DNA of 64,000 bases from JBBQDZ01 sp038237515 (GCA_038237515.1 JBBRYP010000015.1:1-64000), one strand, 5' to 3'. Numbered from the stretch's first letter, positions 25,411-33,462 are shown. The notes: generated by a model not told the origin, from the letters alone. Numbers and translations are program-made.

Positions 25411-25444
25411 CCATCCGCACAGTGCGTCCATCCGCACAGTGCGT
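25411..25444 (+). repeat. exact 17-base tandem duplication, each copy holding a palindrome
   Basis: Bases 25411-25427 are repeated exactly at 25428-25444. Each copy contains the palindrome CGCACAGTGCG, so the site carries two identical dyads spaced one and a half helical turns apart. It lies 18 bases past the stop of the 53-residue gene and 170 bases upstream of the HAD gene start, in a 220-base gap (25242-25461) with no gene. Confidence 0.8.
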
Positions 25445-25461
25445 GAATCACCGATCGACCA

Positions 25462-25623
25462 TCAACGCTCCGCCGCGCGCACGGCCGCCCTGATCTCACG
25501 ATCGCTGAGGCCGTCGCGCACCAGTCGCTCCACCAGGGTCCGGAGGTGGGAGTCCGCCGCCGAGCCCTCGTCGACAGCGCTGCCGGCGATGTCCGCCCGG
25601 ACCGCGGCGCCGGTTCGGATCAT
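25462..25623 (-). CDS. 53-residue helical protein, unknown, coupled to the zinc-ribbon gene
   Basis: A tiny protein with an ATG start at 25623 that overlaps the stop of the upstream mini-gene (ATGA). The C-terminal half, HLRTLVERLVRDGLSDREIR followed by AAVRAAER, is a charged amphipathic helix pair reminiscent of short interaction or dimerisation domains; the N-terminal half is flexible. No family is recognised. Its translation probably depends on read-through of ribosomes from the zinc-ribbon gene, since it has no ribosome-binding site of its own. Confidence 0.55.
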   Translation of the reverse strand: MIRTGAAVRADIAGSAVDEGSAADSHLRTLVERLVRDGLSDREIRAAVRAAER

Positions 25624-25763
25624 GGTGAGACCCGGCAGGGGCGGCAGACGCTCTCGCTGCAGCCGAGGTAGTCGCGGGACGGAATCGGCTCGCTGCACCT
25701 CCGGCACGCGACGGCACCGATCCCCGTCATCGCCCGAACCACGTTCCACACTGTCAGCACCAA
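25620..25763 (-). CDS. 47-residue zinc-ribbon mini-protein
   Basis: An AGGAGG ribosome-binding site (25777-25772) is placed 8 bases before a TTG start at 25763. The product has a hydrophobic N-terminus (MVLTVWNVVRAMTGIGAVA) and then two cysteine pairs, CRRC at residues 20-23 and, counting on, Cys35, Cys40 and Cys43 in YLGCSESVCRPC, consistent with a four-cysteine zinc ribbon or knuckle. It faces the TetR gene across 89 bases holding two operator-like palindromes, so it is the likely regulated gene. Too short for most gene finders; no known family assigned. Confidence 0.6.
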   Translation of the reverse strand: MVLTVWNVVRAMTGIGAVACRRCSEPIPSRDYLGCSESVCRPCRVSP

Positions 25764-25788
25764 TGCCGACACCTCCTCTCTGTTTCTT

Positions 25789-25847
25789 CGCAACGCTACG
25801 TTGCGTCTACCATAGCAGCTCCGCCCGTCTGTGCAACGATACGTTTC
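25789..25847. promoter_or_regulatory. two TetR-type operator palindromes
   Basis: Site 1 (25789-25805) is CGCAACG-CTA-CGTTGCG, a perfect 7-base dyad. Site 2 (25833-25847), GCAACGATACGTTTC, is the same core with one arm degenerate. Centres are 43 bases apart, about four helical turns, so both are on one face of the DNA. They fill the region between the divergent TetR and zinc-ribbon genes; site 2 ends 5 bases before the tetR-type start codon, suggesting autoregulation. Confidence 0.75.
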
Positions 25848-25852
25848 GTTCG

Positions 25853-26467
25853 ATGGCGACCACCCCTCAGACGAGCGCAGCAAGGTCGCCGCGTCCCAGC
25901 CGATCCGAGCAGGCCATTCTCGCGGCCACGCGCGAGCTGCTGGCCGAGGGGAGCGTCCAACGGCTGACGGTCGAGGGCGTGGCGGCGCGGGCCGGTGTCG
26001 CGAAGACGACGATCTACCGGCGCTGGCGCTCCAAGGACGAGCTGGCCCTCGCCGTTCTGATCGACATGGTCGAGCAGGTCGTGGCGGTGCCCGACCTCGG
26101 GGACACGAGGGCCGAGCTCGTCGCGTTCGTGGACGGGGCGGTCAAGATCCTCGGCTCGACGCTCATGGGGCGGGTCATGCAGGGTGTGGTCTCCGATCTC
26201 GCAGCGGACCCCGAGCTCGCGCGGTCCTTCCGCGAGCGCGTGGTGGCCGTCCGCATTGCCGAGGTCGACCGTCTCGTCACGAGGGGAATCGAGCGCGGCG
26301 ACATCCGGACCGACGTCGACCACGAGCTCGTCCACGAGCTGCTCTTCGGCCCCGTCTACTATCGACTCCTGCTCAGCGGAGCCCCGTTGACCGACGACCT
26401 CGCCGAGCGCATCGTCGCCGCCGTGCTGCCTGGGTTCGCGACTCCCGGCGCAGAGAGGAAGCGATGA
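25853..26467 (+). CDS. TetR/AcrR-family transcriptional regulator
   Basis: A 204-residue DNA-binding repressor. The N-terminal helix-turn-helix is seen in RSEQAILAATRELLAEGS, TVEGVAARAGVAKTTIYRRW and RSKDELALAVL (residues 18-68), the standard TetR_N block. The C-terminal ligand domain has the TetR_C_11-like pattern (VVSDLAADPELARSFRERVV, DHELVHELLFGPVYYRLLL). The ATG at 25853 is selected by the operator immediately upstream. The ligand is unknown. A 4-base overlap with another ATG (26464) hints at a lost downstream gene. Confidence 0.9.
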   Translation: MATTPQTSAARSPRPSRSEQAILAATRELLAEGSVQRLTVEGVAARAGVAKTTIYRRWRSKDELALAVLIDMVEQVVAVPDLGDTRAELVAFVDGAVKILGSTLMGRVMQGVVSDLAADPELARSFRERVVAVRIAEVDRLVTRGIERGDIRTDVDHELVHELLFGPVYYRLLLSGAPLTDDLAERIVAAVLPGFATPGAERKR

Positions 26468-26620
26468 CCGAAGCGAAGATCGTCGGCACGGAGCATGGGG
26501 GACATTCCTGCCGCGCCGAGGAGAATCAGGAGGGAACATCTCGATCTCACGGGGTGAGCGGGTCCGCATCGGGGCCCGCGGCGCGGCCTCGTCGATTCGT
26601 TTCAGCGGCGCGCGCTGCAG

Positions 26621-27385
26621 CTAGAGAGCGGTCCAGCCGCCGTCGACCATCAGGTGGGCACCGGTCACGAACGAGGCTTCGTCGGATGCGAGGAAGAGCG
26701 CCGCGTAGCCGATCTCCCGCGGGTCGGCGATCCGCTTCATGATCTGCTCGACGCCGAGATTCGGCTCGAGTGCGGCCTGCTCGCGAGTGAGACCGCGCTC
26801 GGCGACCATCCGCTGTACCTGCGAGGACCAGACCGCGCCTGGGCAGACCGTGTTGACGCGGATGCCGTCCTGCGCAAGGTCGAGCGCCATGCAGCGGGTC
26901 ATCTCGGCGATCGCGGCCTTCGTCGCGTTGTAGGTCAGCGTCCCCTTCTGGGCGATGAAGCTCGAGACGGATCCCACGTTGACGATCGCGCCGCCGCCGG
27001 CGCGGCGGATGTGCGGCACTGCGTGCTTGGTCATGAGCGCGGGGCCCATGATGTTGACCGCCATCACCCGCTGCCAGTCCTCGACGCTCGCCTCGATTCC
27101 CTTGAGGACGAAGATCGCCGCGTTGTTGACGAGGACGTGAAGCGCTCCCAGCTCGGTGACGACGCGTTCGACCGCCCGCTCGACGCTCGGCTCGTCACTG
27201 ACGTCGCCCTCGACGAACAGGAGTTCGGACTCCGACGCCGTGGCGGTCCCTGCCTCGACGTCGCGGTCGACGATTGCGACGAGAGCGCCAGCCTCCGCGT
27301 ACACCTCGGCGATCCCGCGACCGATCCCCTGCGCGCCGCCGGTGACGACGGCGACCTTCCCGCTCAGCCTCCCCGCAGCGCTCAA
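26621..27385 (-). CDS. short-chain dehydrogenase/reductase (SDR)
   Basis: A 254-residue classical SDR oxidoreductase: cofactor motif TGGAQGIGRGI (residues 15-25), Asp in VDRD favouring NAD over NADP, LVNNAAI, the catalytic Ser in VNVGSVSSF and Tyr-x-x-x-Lys as YNATK, and the C-terminal VDGGWTAL. The TTG start at 27385 has family spacing to the cofactor motif. Substrate unknown, but it is divergent from the sugar importer at 27781, so a sugar (for example a rhamnose or fucose 1-dehydrogenase role) is plausible by context. Confidence 0.88.
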   Translation of the reverse strand: MSAAGRLSGKVAVVTGGAQGIGRGIAEVYAEAGALVAIVDRDVEAGTATASESELLFVEGDVSDEPSVERAVERVVTELGALHVLVNNAAIFVLKGIEASVEDWQRVMAVNIMGPALMTKHAVPHIRRAGGGAIVNVGSVSSFIAQKGTLTYNATKAAIAEMTRCMALDLAQDGIRVNTVCPGAVWSSQVQRMVAERGLTREQAALEPNLGVEQIMKRIADPREIGYAALFLASDEASFVTGAHLMVDGGWTAL

Positions 27386-27603
27386 CTCACCCGTTTGCGT
27401 GCGCGCTGCACGACCGCGCCGGCGGTCTTCTCATACGAGTCCGGCTTCCCCGCGCCGGGGAAAGACGGTGGAAACGGGTCCCGGCGTCGCCGTAACCCCA
27501 GCACGGCATCTCGACGTCGAGTCGTCGCTGCTCGGCCACATCGCCTCTGCATGCACCAGAGGAGTCTGAACGATCTTCGCTCCGACTGATTTCGGACGTT
27601 GCG

Positions 27604-27632
27604 TTGACAGCTTTCGGAGTGCGACGTAGGGT
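27604..27632 (+). promoter_or_regulatory. sigma-70-type promoter for the sugar importer
   Basis: TTGACA (27604-27609) and TAGGGT (27627-27632) are separated by exactly 17 bases and point at the importer genes 149 bases away. The surrounding 395-base gap (27386-27780) has no intact gene. It contains a faint DeoR-like stretch (RQRILELREN) around 27665-27710 without a reading frame that continues, and a 23-codon frame from GTG 27713 that ends in an ATGA overlap with the ATPase start and could be a leader peptide. Confidence 0.6.
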
Positions 27633-27780
27633 CGCCGCGAATTGCGCGACCTGACCGGGACGCAGCAGAGGCAGCGGATCCTCGAACTGCGGGAGAACGA
27701 GGGGGGGCGCACGTGTCGAAGCCAGCGCGGCAGCGCCTCGTAGCGCGCGTCCCGGGCGGAGTCTCCGCCGGCCAGCCGCG

Positions 27781-29295
27781 ATGACCGAACCCGGCGGTAC
27801 GCCTCTGCTGGAGCTGCGCGGCGTCACCAAGACGTACGGCGGCGTCCAAGCGCTCGCCGACGTCGGCTTCGCAATTCAACCTGCGACGGTTCATGCGCTC
27901 GTCGGCGAGAACGGCGCGGGCAAGTCCACGCTCGTCAAGATCGTCACCGGCGTCATCCACCCCGACGACGGCGAGCTGCTGATCGACGGGGCTCCGACCC
28001 GTGTGGGCGATCCACAGGCGGCGCATCGGCTCGGCATCGTCGCGATGTACCAGGAACCGACGGTCTTCCCCGATCTGACCGTCGCCGAGAACGTCTTCGC
28101 GGGGCGCCATCCGAGGAGCGGGGTGCGCACGGTCGACTGGCGGGCGCTGCGGATCGAGGCGTCGCGCATCCTCGACGAGCTGGGTGTCGACTTCGGCCCC
28201 GACACGCCCGTCCGCGGCCTGGGGGTTGCGGATCGCCAGCTACTCGAGATCGCGAAGGCGCTCTCCTCGAGCGCCCGGCTCCTGATCATGGACGAACCCA
28301 CGGCGGCGCTGTCGCCGAACGAGGTCGAGAACCTCTTCGCCACGGTGCGCAGGCTCCGGGAGCGCGGCGTCGCGATCGTGTTCATCAGCCACCGGCTCGA
28401 GGAGGTGACCCTGATTGCAGACACGGTCACCATCCTTCGCGACGGTCGCCACGTCGCGACGCAGCCGGCCGCCGAGCTCTCGCACGGCGCGATCGTCCGG
28501 CTGATGGTAGGCCGTTCGCTGGACGCGCTCTTCCCGAAGGAGGAAGCGGAGATCGGCGACGTCGTCTTCCGGGCTGGGGGCCTCTCGCGCGGCGGCGTCT
28601 TCTCGAAGGTGAGCTTCGAGCTGCGTCGCGGCGAGATCGTCGGGCTCGCCGGCTTCGTCGGCTCGGGACGCACGGAGGTCGCCCGCAGCATCTTCGGCAT
28701 CGACCCGCTGGACACCGGCCGCCTGTGGATCGAGGGAGAGGAGTTCAGGCCGCGCTCGCCGAGGGCGGCGCTCAGGCGGGGCCTTGCCTACCTCCCGGAG
28801 GACCGCCTGCACCAGGGCCTCGTCCAGCCGATGTCGGTCGGGAAGAACGTCTCGATGGCGGTGCTGCCGGAGCTCACGCCGGGCGGCTTCCTGCGACCGC
28901 GCCGGGAACGTGCCCTCGCCCGGCGCTTCATGAATCAGCTTCGGATCAAGGCCACGTCACCCGCGCAGATCGTCCGCAGCCTCTCGGGCGGCAACCAGCA
29001 GAAGGTCGTCCTCTCGAAATGGCTCGCCGCAGACCCGAAGATCCTCATCCTCGACGAGCCGACGCACGGCGTCGACGTGGGAACGAAGGCCGACGTCCAC
29101 CGGACTATCTCCCACCTGGCAGCCCAGGGGCTGACCATCCTTCTCATCTCGTCGGAGCTGCTCGAGGTCCTGGGCATGAGCGACCGGATCCTCGTCATGC
29201 GCGAAGGGCGACTCGTCGCGGAGATCGGCCGCGCGGAAGCCACCCAGGAGCGTGTGATCGCCGCGGCCGCCGGGGTCGCAGAAGCCGCCGCATGA
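27781..29295 (+). CDS. sugar ABC importer ATPase (RbsA/RhaT/LsrA type)
   Basis: A 504-residue cytoplasmic protein with two fused ABC domains, the hallmark of ribose/rhamnose/AI-2-type importers. Domain 1 has Walker A GENGAGKST (about residue 40) and LLIMDEPTAALSP; domain 2 has the degenerate Walker A region GFVGSGRTEVAR and LSGGNQQKVVLSKWL with ILILDEPTHGVDVG. It heads a four-gene operon (ATPase, permease, permease, binding protein) joined by ATGA overlaps. The sugar cannot be read from the ATPase; the binding protein suggests rhamnose or AI-2. Confidence 0.93.
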   Translation: MTEPGGTPLLELRGVTKTYGGVQALADVGFAIQPATVHALVGENGAGKSTLVKIVTGVIHPDDGELLIDGAPTRVGDPQAAHRLGIVAMYQEPTVFPDLTVAENVFAGRHPRSGVRTVDWRALRIEASRILDELGVDFGPDTPVRGLGVADRQLLEIAKALSSSARLLIMDEPTAALSPNEVENLFATVRRLRERGVAIVFISHRLEEVTLIADTVTILRDGRHVATQPAAELSHGAIVRLMVGRSLDALFPKEEAEIGDVVFRAGGLSRGGVFSKVSFELRRGEIVGLAGFVGSGRTEVARSIFGIDPLDTGRLWIEGEEFRPRSPRAALRRGLAYLPEDRLHQGLVQPMSVGKNVSMAVLPELTPGGFLRPRRERALARRFMNQLRIKATSPAQIVRSLSGGNQQKVVLSKWLAADPKILILDEPTHGVDVGTKADVHRTISHLAAQGLTILLISSELLEVLGMSDRILVMREGRLVAEIGRAEATQERVIAAAAGVAEAAA

Positions 29296-30338
29296 ACTTC
29301 CCGCTCCGACGCACATCCGCGCAGAGCCTCGCCTCGGCCGTGTTCCGGCTGCGCGAGATCGGAATCCTCTTCGCCCTCGGTGCTGCGGTCGCGTTCTTCG
29401 CGATCCGCGCGCCGAACTTCCTCAGCACCGGCAACTGGCAGGGGATCGCGCAGAACGTCGCCATCGTCATCGTGGTCGGCGTCGGCGAGACCCTGGTCGT
29501 CCTGACGCGCAACATCGACCTCAGCGTCGGCTCGATCGTGGGGCTGACCGCGTACCTCTCGGCCGCGACCTTCGCCCACCACACCGGCGCGTCGGTTGCC
29601 CTCGTGGCTTTGATCGCGATCGCGATCGGGTTCGGGCTCGGCCTCGTGAACGGGCTCCTCGTCGCCGTTGCGCGGGTTCCCGCGATCATCGCCACGCTCG
29701 CAACGCTCGCGATCTACCGGGGCGTCGACGTTCAGATCACCGGCGGCGGAAACATCACGGCATACCAGCTGCCCGACCGCTTCCTGAAGCTCGCATCGAC
29801 GAAGCCGGTGGGAGTTCCTACGCTCGCCTGGATCGCCGCCGGTGTTGCGATCGTCGGCGCCGCCGCCGTCCGGTGGGCGCCCTGGAGCCGCGACTTCTAC
29901 GCGATCGGCTCCAACCCGGAAGCGGCGCGATTCGCTGGGATCCCGGTCGGGCGGCGCGTGATCACCGCGTTCGCGATCAGCGGCGCGCTCGCCGGGCTCG
30001 GCGGCTTCCTGTTCGCTTCCCGCTTTCCGACCGTCGACGCTGTTGCCGCGAAAGGGTTCGAGCTCGACGTCATCACGGCGGTCGTCATCGGCGGCGTCAA
30101 CGTCTTCGGCGGGTCCGGGACGATGCTCGGAGTGGTGCTCGGAGCGCTCCTCGTCGCGACGATCCAGGATGGGTTCACACTCCTCCGGATCTCGGAATTC
30201 TGGCGGCTCTTCTTCAACGGCTTCGCGATCGTGGTCGCCGTCACGATCGACGCACTCGTGACGCGCCGTCTGCAGGAAGCGCTGCGGCGGCGGCGCGCCG
30301 AGGCGCTCGCGGCTAGACACCTCGAGGCCGGCACATGA
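29292..30338 (+). CDS. sugar ABC importer permease 1 (RbsC/RhaP/LsrC type)
   Basis: A 348-residue membrane permease with about nine to ten spans of the BPD_transp_2 family. Family blocks are VVLTRNIDLSVGSIVGL, FYAIGSNPEAARFAGIPV and DVITAVVIGGVNVFGGSG. The ATG overlaps the ATPase stop by 4 bases. It forms a heterodimer with the following permease and docks on the double ATPase. The C-terminal tail is Arg/Ala-rich. Confidence 0.93.
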   Translation: MNFPLRRTSAQSLASAVFRLREIGILFALGAAVAFFAIRAPNFLSTGNWQGIAQNVAIVIVVGVGETLVVLTRNIDLSVGSIVGLTAYLSAATFAHHTGASVALVALIAIAIGFGLGLVNGLLVAVARVPAIIATLATLAIYRGVDVQITGGGNITAYQLPDRFLKLASTKPVGVPTLAWIAAGVAIVGAAAVRWAPWSRDFYAIGSNPEAARFAGIPVGRRVITAFAISGALAGLGGFLFASRFPTVDAVAAKGFELDVITAVVIGGVNVFGGSGTMLGVVLGALLVATIQDGFTLLRISEFWRLFFNGFAIVVAVTIDALVTRRLQEALRRRRAEALAARHLEAGT

Positions 30339-31408
30339 CGGCCGCCAGGGCGATCGCGCTCCGTCTGCTCGCCCGGTGGGAGACGCTCCTCGTCGTCGCC
30401 ATCGTCGGAGCGGGCATCTGGAGCACGACGCTCTCGCCATTCTTCCTCAAGCGCGCGAACCTGCTCGACCTCGTCACGCCGTACATCTTCATCGGGCTGA
30501 TGGCATTCGGATTGACGTTCGTCGTCGTCGCCGGAGAGATCGACATCTCGATCGTCTCGAACATGGCGGTCTCGGTCGTCTGCTTCGCGCAGGTGTTCGA
30601 CGCGGGCGTCAACGTCTGGCTCGCCGCGCTGATCGGGCTCGTGGTCGCCACCGTTCTCGGACTCGTCAACGGCGCCCTGGTCAGCGTGCTCGACCTCCCC
30701 TCGCTCGCGATCACGCTCGGAACGATGGCCGCATACGCGGGCCTCGCCTACGTCATCCTCTCGGGCGAGGGCGTCGCGTCCTTCCCGTCGGGCTACACCA
30801 AGATCGGCGGCGGCTACATCGCCGGGAACGAGCTCCCGATCGCGCTGCCCGTCATTCTGGCGGTCGCGGTCGTCCTCGGGATCGTCCTGCATGCGACGCG
30901 GTTCGGACGCTACGTCTTCACGATCGGGTCGAACCGTGAGGCAGCCCGCTTCTCCGGGATACCCGTGATGCGGGTCAGAATGGCGGTCTTCGCGGCCTCC
31001 GGGCTGATGGCCGGGCTCGCCGGCGTGGTCTACGTCGGCTACTTCGGCTCGGCCCGTGCGGACGCCGGTACCGGCTCGCTCCTTGACGTCGTCACCGCGG
31101 TCGTCCTCGGAGGGGTCGACATCTTCGGCGGCGCCGGGTCGATGCTCGGAGTCTTCCTCGCACTCGTCCTCGTCGCCGAGCTTCGAAACGGGATGCAGCT
31201 TGCGAACATCCAGGGCGACACGCAGGACATCGTCATCGGCGGGCTCCTTCTGGCGGCGATCGTCGCCGGAAACCTGGTTCGCCGCGCCCAGACCGGCCGG
31301 TTCCGCGTCAGGCCGCTCCGTCTAGGCCGAAAGGAGGTGATCGCACACGACGCTGCCGACGCACTCATGCCTTCGAAATTGGCACCCCAGAACCTGAAAG
31401 GACGGTAA
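30335..31408 (+). CDS. sugar ABC importer permease 2 (RbsC/RhaQ/LsrD type)
   Basis: A 357-residue membrane permease, paralogue of the preceding gene (same blocks: FVVVAGEIDISIVSNMAV, FTIGSNREAARFSGIPV, DVVTAVVLGGVDIFGGAG). Having two distinct permeases is characteristic of rhamnose and AI-2 importers rather than ribose ones. The start overlaps the previous stop by 4 bases. About 40 extra C-terminal residues beyond the last span are cytoplasmic and basic. The binding-protein gene starts 4 bases after its stop. Confidence 0.93.
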   Translation: MTAARAIALRLLARWETLLVVAIVGAGIWSTTLSPFFLKRANLLDLVTPYIFIGLMAFGLTFVVVAGEIDISIVSNMAVSVVCFAQVFDAGVNVWLAALIGLVVATVLGLVNGALVSVLDLPSLAITLGTMAAYAGLAYVILSGEGVASFPSGYTKIGGGYIAGNELPIALPVILAVAVVLGIVLHATRFGRYVFTIGSNREAARFSGIPVMRVRMAVFAASGLMAGLAGVVYVGYFGSARADAGTGSLLDVVTAVVLGGVDIFGGAGSMLGVFLALVLVAELRNGMQLANIQGDTQDIVIGGLLLAAIVAGNLVRRAQTGRFRVRPLRLGRKEVIAHDAADALMPSKLAPQNLKGR

Positions 31409-31411
31409 CAA

Positions 31412-32437
31412 ATGCATAGACGGAGACTCGCCGTCACCGGGATTGTCGCCGGCGCGGCCCTCGTGACGATGCTGGCCCTGACGCTCTCCGCGGGCGCCCG
31501 CACGAGCAAGGGCTACAAGATCTTCTTCCTACCGAAGACGACCACGATTCCGGTGTTCACGCAGAACGCCCTCGGAGCAAAGGCGGCCGCGAAGGAGCTC
31601 GGCGACACGATCACCTACAACGGGCCGACCGACGTCTCGGGGCCGAAGCAGGTGCCGTTCATCGACTCCGCGGCCCGGCAGGGCTACAACGGCATCGTCA
31701 TCTCCACGTCCGACCCGAATGCCGTCGCCCCGGCGCTCAAGCGCGCCGCGGCCAAGGGCGTGAAGGTCGTCTCTTACGACGGCGACACCGCGCCCGACTC
31801 GCGCACCATCTTCGTCGCGCCCTCGTCGAACAAGCTGATCGGGGCGATCGAGGTGCAGTGGGCATCGGACGAGACACACAACAAGGGTGAGGTCGCCATC
31901 CTCTCGGCGACACCGACCTCTCCCAACCAGAACACGTGGATCAAGTTCATGAAGCAGGAGCTCGCGAAGCCGAAGTACAAGAACATGAAGCTCGTCAAGA
32001 TCGCGTACGGCAATGACGACCCGACCGAGTCCGCGAAGCAGACCCAGGCGCTCGTGCAGGCCTACCCGAACCTGAAGGCGATCATCGCTCCGACGACCGT
32101 CGGCATCCAGGCCGCGGCGCAGGAGCTCCAGCAGGAAGGGAAATGCAAGAAGATCCAGTTGACCGGGCTCGGCCTTCCGAACGACATGCGCAAGTACGTC
32201 AAGGCCGGTTGCGCGAACAAGTTCGGCCTGTGGGACGAGCGCGCGTTCGGCTACCTCGCGACCTACGTCGTCCACAACGTGATCGCCGGGAAGCTGACCG
32301 GGAAGCTCGGCCAGACGCTCAAGGCCGGCAAGCTCGGCACCTTCAAGGTCGTCGTCAGCGACGGCAACAAGCCGGTGGTCGTCCTCGGCCCGCCGCTCGC
32401 CTTCACGCCGAAGAACATCGACAAGTACCACTTCTAG
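31412..32437 (+). CDS. sugar-binding protein of the importer (RhaS/LsrB type)
   Basis: A 341-residue exported periplasmic-binding-type protein. A signal peptide covers about residues 1-29, with no lipobox cysteine. The mature part has the sugar-binding fold blocks GYNGIVISTSDPNAVAPALK, VVSYDGDTAPDSRTIFV and IAPTTVGIQAAAQEL; the C-terminus GPPLAFTPKNIDKYHF matches the ending typical of rhamnose- and AI-2-binding proteins. An AAAGGA site precedes the ATG. As the last gene, before a strong terminator, it can accumulate as the abundant component. Rhamnose versus AI-2 is unresolved; no lsrK, lsrF or rhaABD gene is nearby. Confidence 0.88.
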   Translation: MHRRRLAVTGIVAGAALVTMLALTLSAGARTSKGYKIFFLPKTTTIPVFTQNALGAKAAAKELGDTITYNGPTDVSGPKQVPFIDSAARQGYNGIVISTSDPNAVAPALKRAAAKGVKVVSYDGDTAPDSRTIFVAPSSNKLIGAIEVQWASDETHNKGEVAILSATPTSPNQNTWIKFMKQELAKPKYKNMKLVKIAYGNDDPTESAKQTQALVQAYPNLKAIIAPTTVGIQAAAQELQQEGKCKKIQLTGLGLPNDMRKYVKAGCANKFGLWDERAFGYLATYVVHNVIAGKLTGKLGQTLKAGKLGTFKVVVSDGNKPVVVLGPPLAFTPKNIDKYHF

Positions 32438-32443
32438 AAGGGG

Positions 32444-32486
32444 CCGGACGGAGGGCGGACGCAACGAGCTTCCGCCCTCCGTCCGG
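32444..32486 (+). terminator. importer operon terminator
   Basis: A perfect 16-base inverted repeat (32444-32459 with 32471-32486) with an 11-base loop starts 6 bases after the binding-protein stop. There is no T-run, as is common in very GC-rich genomes. Confidence 0.8.
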
Positions 32487-32581
32487 AGAAGCGAAATTGT
32501 GCCCAGGCACGCATTCCCGCCATCGAGACGTCGCGTGGCGCCTACGCTCTGTTCACGACGATCGGTGACGGGGAGTAACCG

Positions 32582-33150
32582 CGCCTGGTCTTCGGTACCG
32601 CCGACCTGCGGGAGGATTCTCTAGTCCGGGTTCGCCGACGGGCTGCAGGGAGGAGGTCGCCGCCGGAAGGATCGGCAGCTTCGGCGTCTCGAACGGGACG
32701 CTGCCTCGGGTTCGGGAGCCCGAGGATCATGTGAGGGGAGCCGGGAGCGCGAGCAGCCTCGTCGCGTTCAGCAACCACTTCTCGCTCGCCGAGATGGTGA
32801 CGCCGACGTGGCCGGGGTGCCGGGCGGTCACGACGGAGGAGCTCACCGAGCTGGTCGAGTCCGGCGTCGAGATCCTCGCCTGGGCGAGCCTCGCCATGGG
32901 CTACTTCGCCGGCCGCGATGCACCCCACTGGCCGAGCGCGGAGAACGCGGAGCGCCGAGCGCGGGCGGCGGAGCTCGCCGCCGGGCTTCGCACTACCGCG
33001 CATGCCGCAGCGCTTGCCTACGTCCTCCACCAGCCTGACAGCGTGCGGCCCGTCATCGGCACGCGGTCAGAGGCTCACCTGGACGAGGCGCTGTCGGCAA
33101 CCGGAATCCACCTGGACGAGGAGCAGCTCGCGTGGCTCGAGGCAGGCTGA
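32582..33150 (+). pseudogene. aldo/keto reductase pseudogene with internal deletion
   Basis: An N-terminal piece, RLVFGTADL (from 32582), matches the first strand of an aldo/keto reductase. After a frame change the sequence jumps to EEVAAGRIGSFGVSN (from 32650), the middle of the barrel, and continues FSNHFSLAEM, EILAWASLAMGYFAGRD and VRPVIGTRSEAHLDEAL to a stop at 33150. The segment with the catalytic Asp, Tyr, Lys and His is gone. The 3' two-thirds is a long open frame that could be miscalled as a 139-residue gene. It may once have acted on the sugar imported by the neighbouring transporter. Confidence 0.8.
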
Positions 33151-33310
33151 CCGCGCAAGGACCGCAGTCGGGGAGCTGCGACGAGGAACAGAACCGCGAG
33201 ATGTCCGGACGGACGAGCCGCGCGCCCTGGAAACCAGCACGCGCGAGACGGGGTAGCGGAGACCGAACCCGAGCCTGTTTCCCAGCAGGGGCGAATCCGG
33301 GGTTAGCGGC

Positions 33311-33441
33311 TCACGACCTGACGAGCCGAAGCCGGCGCAGCCGCCTCGCGTCGGGCACGATCGGCCCCGCGTCGACGTCGAACGACTGCTCGAACGGCCC
33401 GTCGTAGGTCGGGATCCCCACGGTCACCCTGTTCGGGTTCG
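33311..33441 (-). pseudogene. 3' tail of a lost gene beside the vapBC locus
   Basis: On the minus strand, NRVTVGIPTYDGPFEQ and SFDVDAGPIVPDARRLRRLR read as the end of a real protein, with a normal stop at 33311. The frame upstream runs straight into the antisense of the antitoxin gene and has no plausible start, so the 5' part has been replaced. The family is not recognised. The rest of the 33151-33460 gap holds nothing I can identify. Confidence 0.5.
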
Positions 33442-33456
33442 ATGTCTCACGCGTAA

Positions 33457-33462
33457 TACAAT
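33457..33462 (+). promoter_or_regulatory. -10 element TACAAT of vapBC
   Basis: TACAAT lies 7 bases before the ATG at 33470, so transcription would start at or next to the start codon. This suggests a leaderless message and argues against the alternative ATG at 33461, which sits inside the element. No convincing -35 box is seen. Confidence 0.55.

Noticed and set aside
25181..25852. 224-codon N-terminal extension of the TetR gene
   Set aside because: It runs through the operators and antisense to the mini-genes; the helix-turn-helix starts right after ATG 25853.
32731..33150. A 139-residue intact gene
   Set aside because: It is the 3' part of an aldo/keto reductase lacking the catalytic residues, so it was called a pseudogene.
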